Part shown: positions 59,172-64,000 of the stretch, piece after piece
Layout: every line of letters begins with the position of its first letter
Numbering within the stretch: the first letter of the stretch is position 1
NCBI GenBank assembly: GCA_050250915.1
Contig: JBFWNT010000012.1
Location: 1 to 64,000, forward strand
DNA: 64,000 nt
From: Miltoncostaea sp050250915
Lineage (GTDB): Bacteria > Actinomycetota > Thermoleophilia > Miltoncostaeales > Miltoncostaeaceae
Reading direction: 5' to 3'
Notes under the pieces: model-generated
What the model was told of the DNA's origin: nothing
What the model saw: the letters and a program-made list of their open reading frames with translations, nothing else
Database searches by the model: none
Position numbers and translations under genes: made by a program

Positions 59172-61448
59172 TCAGCAGATGACCGGTCCGAGGGCGGTGA
59201 CGTTGTCGGTCTCGTCGGACTCGGCGACCTGGTTCAGGGAGTCGGCGGTGGCCTTGTACTCGCCGAGGCCGAAGCACGACCGGGGCACGTCGACGCGCAG
59301 CGACTGGCCCGCGGCGAGGCCCGCGATCGACCGGCTGCCGCCGCCGCTGGAGAGCGACACCAGGAACGGGCCGGCCGGGCCGGCGCCCACGTTGGCGACG
59401 GTGAAGCCGGTCAGGTCGAGCTGGGTGATCCGCAGGTTCGGCGGCAGCGGCGGCGGGGGCGGCGGCGGAGCGGCCTCCGGCGACGGGAACCGGACCGTCT
59501 GCAGCACGGGGTCGTAGGTGCTGAGCCGCCACGTCAGCTTCGCCGTGTCCGAGTCGCCCAGCCGCCCGGAGAAGCGGTCGCCGCCGCGCTCGCCGCCGGT
59601 CCGGTCGCCCGATCCGGGCACGTAGGAGAGCCCGATGTCCCTCCGGCGGTCCCACGGGTGGATGTCGGTGTGGTCGTTGCCGCCCCGCAGCGGGGCGTCC
59701 ATCTCCCAGAGCGCCAGCGACACCGGCAAAGCGGCGCCCCCCGTCGGCGCCGGCAGGCGGAACCGCAGGCGGTGCGTCCTGTGGTCGTCCTCCAGCCACC
59801 GGTCGATCTTGGGCTCGTGCGCGACGCGGACGCCGTTGATCGAGACCGACGCGGCGCCGAGCCGCCAGCCGCCCGCAGCGCCGTCGCGGCCCTTCTCGAT
59901 CGCGAGGGTCGTGACGTCGGAGAAGTCGAGCGCACCGAGGTCGTCGTCGATGGGCACGGAGTACGTGTCGTCGTCGCCACGCTCGAAGTCGTCGTAGATC
60001 CGCTTGTCGAGCGGGTAGCGCGTGGCGCCGACCCGCAGGAACACGTCGTCGTCGGTGCCCGCGAACCGGACGTCGCCGGTGCGGATCCGGACCAGGATCG
60101 ACGTGATCGGCGTCGGCGCGGTGGCGGTGCGGGCGACGGCGCGCAGCCACGTGAACGGCGCGTTCGGCTTGCGGAAGCTGAACGAGTCGCGCGAGTTGAT
60201 GACCCCCGAGATGTACCGCTGGCCCGCGATGGAGGCCCGGGCGAACAGGTCGGCGTCGCCGGGGATGTCGAGGTTGTCGACCTCGGCCATCGAGGTGACC
60301 TCGAAGCGCACGAACCGCGTCTGGGCCTGGATGTCGCGGCTGGAGGCCACCGGGAAGGGCGTGGCCGGGGAGTCGCCGTGCACCCGCACGACGTCGTCCT
60401 GGAAGCGGTGGCGCATCTCGGACAGGACGCCCTGCGGCTCGAAGTAGTACTTCACCGCCCCGCGCAGGTCGATGAGGCTGCCGCCGGGGCCGCTGCGGGC
60501 GCCGCAGGTGAAGGTGGTGAGGCTCGGGTTGCACGGCTCGCCCTGCCCCTGCCAGTGGCCCGAGGCGACGGAGATGTTGAGCGCGCCGTGCTGGTCCTTG
60601 GCGAGCAGCGGGGGCCGGCGCGCGAGCCGCATCGCCCGGCCCCAGAACGCCTCGTCGTTCACCTGCGCCCGGATCGCGCGGACCCACTGGCGGCTGGCGA
60701 AGTACGCGGCGACGTGGGCCTCGGTGTAGAGCGGCCGGCCCGGCCAGTCCTTGGCGTCCGAGAACTGGAGGCTCGTGTTGCCGTCGGCCTTCCAGCTGCC
60801 GTGGTCGCGGGGGTTCCCGGTGGCGCCGGCCGTGGCGAGCACCTCGCCCTCGCGGACGGCGGCGGGGATGTCGAACCACGTGGGCGTCGCGCCGAAGCCC
60901 TTCCCCGCCCAGTCGGGGCCGCGGCCGCCGGGCACGGCGCCCGGCTCGAGCCAGTTGGTGTGCGAGTAGAAGTCCTGCACCTGGTGCAGGCTGATGCCGA
61001 TCACGCTGAGCAGCTCGAGGGGGTCGTCCCGGTCGCGCGCCTCGATCGCCATCGCGCCGACCGACCGGCGCAGCCGGTCCCATTCCGCGGTGATCTCGGC
61101 GGTGTTCCTGAAGCCGCCCCCGGTCTGGTCGAAGTGGGAGCGGTCGGCCGCCGCCACCACGTCGTCCGGCCACGTGAACAGCCGCGCCAACGGTGTGGCG
61201 CCGCCGATGATCTCCTTGAAGAACCCGGCGTGCCCCGAGAACGGCACCGACTCGAAGTTCTCGTAGAGGTCGACGAACCAGTTGGACACCTGGACCGTCT
61301 CGACCGACGTGTTGCCGAAGCCCTCGGACGTGAGGGCGTCGCGGGTCACGTCGAAATGCGTGCCCGAGTCGAACGCGGTCGCGCGGTCCTCCCCGGCGGC
61401 CGCCGCCGAGAGGAGCAGGAGCCCCAGCAGGATGAGGATCCGCCGCAT
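59172..61448 (-). CDS. Exported Het-C/phospholipase C-like protein with PLAT-like and CARDB-like domains
   Basis: A 758-residue exported protein. After a signal peptide (about 1-20), the N-terminal helical domain holds GTHFDVTRDAL and LHQVQDFYSHTNWLEPGA, histidine patterns seen in Het-C and zinc-dependent phospholipase C-like proteins. The middle (about 400-620) is beta-rich, with a DRxFxGRLGDSD part that recalls PLAT/LH2 or adhesion domains. A Pro-rich hinge leads to a CARDB-like C-terminal domain ending in ESDETDNVTALGPVIC. Phospholipase activity is inferred from the fold pattern. ATG at 61448 starts it. Confidence 0.75.
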   Translation of the reverse strand: MRRILILLGLLLLSAAAAGEDRATAFDSGTHFDVTRDALTSEGFGNTSVETVQVSNWFVDLYENFESVPFSGHAGFFKEIIGGATPLARLFTWPDDVVAAADRSHFDQTGGGFRNTAEITAEWDRLRRSVGAMAIEARDRDDPLELLSVIGISLHQVQDFYSHTNWLEPGAVPGGRGPDWAGKGFGATPTWFDIPAAVREGEVLATAGATGNPRDHGSWKADGNTSLQFSDAKDWPGRPLYTEAHVAAYFASRQWVRAIRAQVNDEAFWGRAMRLARRPPLLAKDQHGALNISVASGHWQGQGEPCNPSLTTFTCGARSGPGGSLIDLRGAVKYYFEPQGVLSEMRHRFQDDVVRVHGDSPATPFPVASSRDIQAQTRFVRFEVTSMAEVDNLDIPGDADLFARASIAGQRYISGVINSRDSFSFRKPNAPFTWLRAVARTATAPTPITSILVRIRTGDVRFAGTDDDVFLRVGATRYPLDKRIYDDFERGDDDTYSVPIDDDLGALDFSDVTTLAIEKGRDGAAGGWRLGAASVSINGVRVAHEPKIDRWLEDDHRTHRLRFRLPAPTGGAALPVSLALWEMDAPLRGGNDHTDIHPWDRRRDIGLSYVPGSGDRTGGERGGDRFSGRLGDSDTAKLTWRLSTYDPVLQTVRFPSPEAAPPPPPPPLPPNLRITQLDLTGFTVANVGAGPAGPFLVSLSSGGGSRSIAGLAAGQSLRVDVPRSCFGLGEYKATADSLNQVAESDETDNVTALGPVIC

Positions 61449-61502
61449 GGTCGGGCGGGCCTATGTCCGCCCGTCACCGTGCGCCACCCGCCGCCGCGGG
61501 GC

Positions 61503-61544
61503 ATGCGCCACTTGGCGTCGACTCAGCACGCCAATCGGCGCATC
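61503..61544. repeat. Full two-arm dispersed palindrome, copy 7
   Basis: Arms CGCCACTTGGCG (with CATG) and CGCCAATCGGCG (followed by CATC), 11-nt spacer, 23 bp between centres. It lies between the Het-C-like gene and the ppk2 stop, and its end touches that stop codon. Confidence 0.8.
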
Positions 61545-62388
61545 ACGGATAGTGGTCGGGGACGAAGGTCTGGTCGGTGAGGGGCGGGCGCACGTAGGAC
61601 GAGTCGTCGCGCCGGGGCGGGAGGCTGATCGGGTCGTGCGGGACGTGCTCGTACGGCACGGCGCTCAGCAGGTGGTGGATGCAGTTGAGCCGGGCGCGGC
61701 GCTTGTCGTCGGCCTCCACCACGTGCCAGGGCGCCTGCTTGGTGTCGGTGTGGGCGAACATCGCGTCCTTCGCCCGCGAGTACTCCAGCCAGCGGGCCCG
61801 CGCCTCCATGTCCATGGGGCTGAGCTTCCACCGCTTGGTGGGGTCGTCGATGCGGTCCTGGAAACGGCGCTCCTGCTCGTCGTCGCTCACCGAGAACCAG
61901 TACTTCACGAGGATGATCCCGGAGCGGATCAGCATGCGCTCGAACTCGGGGCAGCTGCGGAGGAACTCCGTGTACTCGTCCTCCGTGCAGAACCCCATGA
62001 CCCGCTCGACGCCGGCGCGGTTGTACCAGGAGCGATCCATCAGGACCATCTCGCCGCCGGCGGGCAGGTGCTCGACGTAGCGCTGGAAGTACCACTGGGT
62101 GCGCTCGCGCTCCGTGGGCTTCGGCAGCGCCACCACCCGGCAGACCCGCGGGTTGAGGGGGCCGGTGATCCGCTTGATCGCGCCGCCCTTCCCCGCCGCG
62201 TCGCGCCCCTCGAAGATCACCAGCACCTTCACGCCGGCGTTGCGCACCCACTCGTGCATCGCCACCAGCTCGAGCTCCAGGCGCGCGAGCTCCTCCTCGT
62301 AGCGTGCCTTGTTGAGCCGCTTCCTCCGCGGTGCGGCGCCGTCCCCGGACGCCCCGCCCGCCGCCGCCTCCGCTCCCGCCTTGCCCAT
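61543..62388 (-). CDS. ppk2: Polyphosphate kinase 2
   Basis: A 281-residue PPK2 that transfers phosphate between polyphosphate and nucleotides. Walker A-like EGRDAAGKGG (60-69), the lid DRSWYNRAGVE (118-128) and VFPPKPT-type PKPTERE are present, in family order, with a C-terminal KQAPWHVV. The single kinase domain fits class I (ADP to ATP or GDP). ATG at 62388 has GAGGAGCG upstream. The gene is last in its group and followed by a palindromic element. Confidence 0.95.
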   Translation of the reverse strand: MGKAGAEAAAGGASGDGAAPRRKRLNKARYEEELARLELELVAMHEWVRNAGVKVLVIFEGRDAAGKGGAIKRITGPLNPRVCRVVALPKPTERERTQWYFQRYVEHLPAGGEMVLMDRSWYNRAGVERVMGFCTEDEYTEFLRSCPEFERMLIRSGIILVKYWFSVSDDEQERRFQDRIDDPTKRWKLSPMDMEARARWLEYSRAKDAMFAHTDTKQAPWHVVEADDKRRARLNCIHHLLSAVPYEHVPHDPISLPPRRDDSSYVRPPLTDQTFVPDHYP

Positions 62389-62422
62389 CGCTCGCTCCTC
62401 GCCGGTGGCCCCGGCGGGCGCC

Positions 62423-63352
62423 TCAGCCCTCGTCGAAGAGGGGCGTCGTCAGATAGCGCTCGCCGGTGTCGCAGAGAAATGTGACGATCACCGTTCCCGC
62501 ATTCTCCGGTCGCCGCGCGACCTCGAGCGCCGCGTGCACGTTGGCGCCGGCGCTGATCCCGACCAGGATCCCCTCCTCGCGCGCCAGGCGGCGGGCCATC
62601 GCGAAGGCGTCGTCGGCGACGACCGTGAGCACCTCGTCGTAGACGGAGGTGTTGAGGACCCCGGGGATGAACCCGGCGCCGATGCCCTGGATCTTGTGCG
62701 GTCCCGGCGTGCCCCCGGAGAGCACCGGGGAGTCGGCGGGCTCCACGGCGACCGCGCGGAAGCCCGGCTTGCGCTCGCGCAGCACCTCGGCCACGCCGGT
62801 GATCGAGCCGCCCGTCCCGACGCCCGCGACGAGGATGTCGACGGCGCCGCCGGTGTCCGACCAGATCTCCTCGGCGGTGGTGCGCCGGTGCGCCGCGGGG
62901 TTGGCGGGGTTCTGGAACTGCTGGGGCACGAACGCGCCCGGCGTCGCCTCGGCGATCTCCTCGGCCCGCGCGATCGCGCCGCGCATGCCCTCCGCGCCCG
63001 GCGTGAGCACCAGCTCGGCCCCGTAGGCGCGCAGCAGGGTGCGCCGCTCGACGCTCATCGTCTCGGGCATCGTGAGGATGCAGCGGTAGCCCTTCGCCGC
63101 CGCCACGAACGCGAGGGCGATCCCCGTGTTGCCCGACGTGGGCTCCACGATCACGCTCTCCCCCGGCACCAGCCGGCCCTCGGCCTCGGCGGCCTCGATC
63201 ATGGCCAGGCCGATGCGGTCCTTGACGGATCCCGCCGGGTTGAACGACTCGAGCTTGCCGAGCACCTCCGCCCCGGCGCCGTCCCCGATCCGCGAGAGCC
63301 GGACGAGCGGCGTCCGCCCGATCAGCTCGGTGATGGAGTCCGCGATCGGCAC
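62423..63352 (-). CDS. cysK: Cysteine synthase
   Basis: CysK condenses O-acetylserine with sulphide to give cysteine. The 309-residue PLP enzyme has SITELIGRTPLVRL, the Schiff-base lysine in NPAGSVKDR, PTSGNTGIALA, the GTGGSITG phosphate loop and the C-terminal LCDTGERYL. GTG at 63352 is 7 nt after TAGGGT on the minus strand, so it is probably leaderless; GTG at 63361 is the alternative. With cysE it completes the two-step route. Confidence 0.95.
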   Translation of the reverse strand: MPIADSITELIGRTPLVRLSRIGDGAGAEVLGKLESFNPAGSVKDRIGLAMIEAAEAEGRLVPGESVIVEPTSGNTGIALAFVAAAKGYRCILTMPETMSVERRTLLRAYGAELVLTPGAEGMRGAIARAEEIAEATPGAFVPQQFQNPANPAAHRRTTAEEIWSDTGGAVDILVAGVGTGGSITGVAEVLRERKPGFRAVAVEPADSPVLSGGTPGPHKIQGIGAGFIPGVLNTSVYDEVLTVVADDAFAMARRLAREEGILVGISAGANVHAALEVARRPENAGTVIVTFLCDTGERYLTTPLFDEG

Positions 63353-63359
63353 GGGGGGC

Positions 63360-63365
63360 ACCCTA
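63360..63365 (-). promoter_or_regulatory. -10 box TAGGGT for cysK
   Basis: On the minus strand TAGGGT ends 7 nt before GTG at 63352. This supports that start over the GTG at 63361, which would overlap the box. Confidence 0.5.
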
Positions 63366-63384
63366 CCAGCCGCCGTCGCCGTCC

Positions 63385-64000
63385 CTACCGGGACGCGACC
63401 CCCTCGGCCAGGGCCGCCAGCGACGTCTGCGGGCGCGCGCCGAGGTGGGAGATGACCTCGGCCGCCGCGAGCGACCCGAGCTGCGCGCACTCGGCCAGCG
63501 GCCGCCCGGCGGTGAACCCGTGCAGGAAGCCGGCGGCGTAGAGGTCGCCGGCACCCGTGGTGTCCACCAACTGCTCGACGGTGGCGGCGGGAACCTCGAC
63601 CGTGTCGTCGGCCGTCACGACCATCGAGCCGTGCTCGGAGCGGGTGATCACCACGATCTCCGACCGGCCGCGGACGGCCGACACGGCATGCGCCAGGTCG
63701 CGCGTCTGGGTGAGCGCGAGGATCTCCTCCTCGTTGGCGAACAGCACGTCGACGTCGTTCTCGACGAGCGATCGGAACTCCTCGAGGTGGCGCTCCACGC
63801 AGAACGAGTCGGACAGCGTGAGCGACACGCGGCGGCCCGCGCCGTGGGCGGCGGCCATCGCCACGCGGAACGCCTCCTTCGCGCGCGGCTTGTCCCAGAG
63901 GTAGCCCTCCAGGTACGTGACGGAGCAGCGCGCCACCAGGCCGGTGTCGACGTCCTCGGGCCCCAGCTCGGTGGCGGCGCCCAGGTAGGTGGACATGGTG
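63385..64000 (-). CDS. PfkB-family carbohydrate/nucleoside kinase, 5' end cut by the window
   Basis: At least 203 residues of a ribokinase-family kinase, the C-terminal two thirds. TMSTYLGAATELGPEDV-type start (MSTYLGAA visible), NEEEILALT and the anion-hole/catalytic Asp in VDTTGAGDLYAAGFLHG are clear. The pattern is closest to adenosine or inosine kinase-like members. ATG at 63996 is most likely an internal Met, since the sugar-binding N-terminal part is missing. The gene continues beyond the window edge at 64000. Confidence 0.88.
   Translation of the reverse strand, partial: TMSTYLGAATELGPEDVDTGLVARCSVTYLEGYLWDKPRAKEAFRVAMAAAHGAGRRVSLTLSDSFCVERHLEEFRSLVENDVDVLFANEEEILALTQTRDLAHAVSAVRGRSEIVVITRSEHGSMVVTADDTVEVPAATVEQLVDTTGAGDLYAAGFLHGFTAGRPLAECAQLGSLAAAEVISHLGARPQTSLAALAEGVASR

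Noticed and set aside
15394..61544. Palindromic elements as an IS or MITE
   Set aside because: No target duplications, no internal sequence conservation in the spacer and no transposase in the window. The constant 23-bp spacing fits a site better than a transposon end.

Overview
The window is one very GC-rich, densely packed stretch of bacterial chromosome with about 60 protein genes, no rRNA or tRNA gene that I can recognise, no CRISPR array and no transposase. A primary sigma factor with a canonical -35/-10 promoter, TANNNT-type -10 boxes, an F420-dependent reductase (npdG), myo-inositol-1-phosphate synthase, the MurT/GatD lipid II amidation pair and many GTG starts point to Actinomycetota. 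A deep class such as Thermoleophilia is my best guess, inferred from gene content and not from a marker phylogeny.

Layout. 0.1-7.5 kb: an M24 peptidase, an AAA ATPase, then the tight housekeeping run miaB-miaA-dapF-dapL-dut. 7.5-12.5 kb: a small leader-peptide-like protein, a TetR regulator, and a minus-strand operon rpiA-murT-methyltransferase-gatD-unknown. 12.5-17.5 kb: an MBL hydrolase, a Nudix/winged-helix regulator, small membrane and helical proteins, an AlgH-like protein, an MFS transporter and a META lipoprotein. 17.5-25.6 kb: the primary sigma factor, an Rpf/coiled-coil secreted protein, a diguanylate cyclase and a four-gene ABC exporter operon. 25.6-27.5 kb: inositol-phosphate synthase divergent from a catalytically altered resolvase-like protein. 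27.5-44 kb: envelope and secreted proteins, an ECF sigma factor, FMN and F420-type oxidoreductases, a DUF2079 membrane protein, a subtilase, an epimerase and a photolyase. 44-48.6 kb: a TPP riboswitch controlling thiL and a thiamine-pyrimidine ABC transporter, then a solitary prepilin. 49-58.5 kb: an FtsH-type protease, nitroreductase, npdG, folD, a PcrA-like helicase, cysE, a NIL-domain protein, a GNAT enzyme and a methyltransferase. 58.5-64 kb: secreted proteins including a Het-C/phospholipase-like protein, ppk2, cysK and a PfkB kinase cut by the window edge.

Most unusual signal. A dispersed palindromic element recurs across the window. Its full form is two near-identical 12-bp palindromes (consensus CGYCRATTGRCG, outer flanks GATG and CATC). 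In all seven full copies the two palindrome centres lie exactly 23 bp apart. Six copies sit within about 45 nt of a stop codon, in intergenic DNA. The seventh lies inside a coding sequence, and single arms occur in six genes, several spelled with the CAA TTG codons that look rare in this genome. Constant spacing with variable spacer sequence suggests a protein-recognised or structured site under selection, perhaps a terminator, nucleoid or uptake-type signal.

Expression signals are also distinctive. Many genes have TANNNT exactly 6-7 nt before the start codon, which predicts leaderless mRNAs. Several genes (dapL, the NIL protein, perhaps the gene after gatD) seem to start at CTG, and miaA has no canonical start upstream of its P-loop. 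The ino1/resolvase intergenic region holds two face-to-face promoters built from one palindrome.
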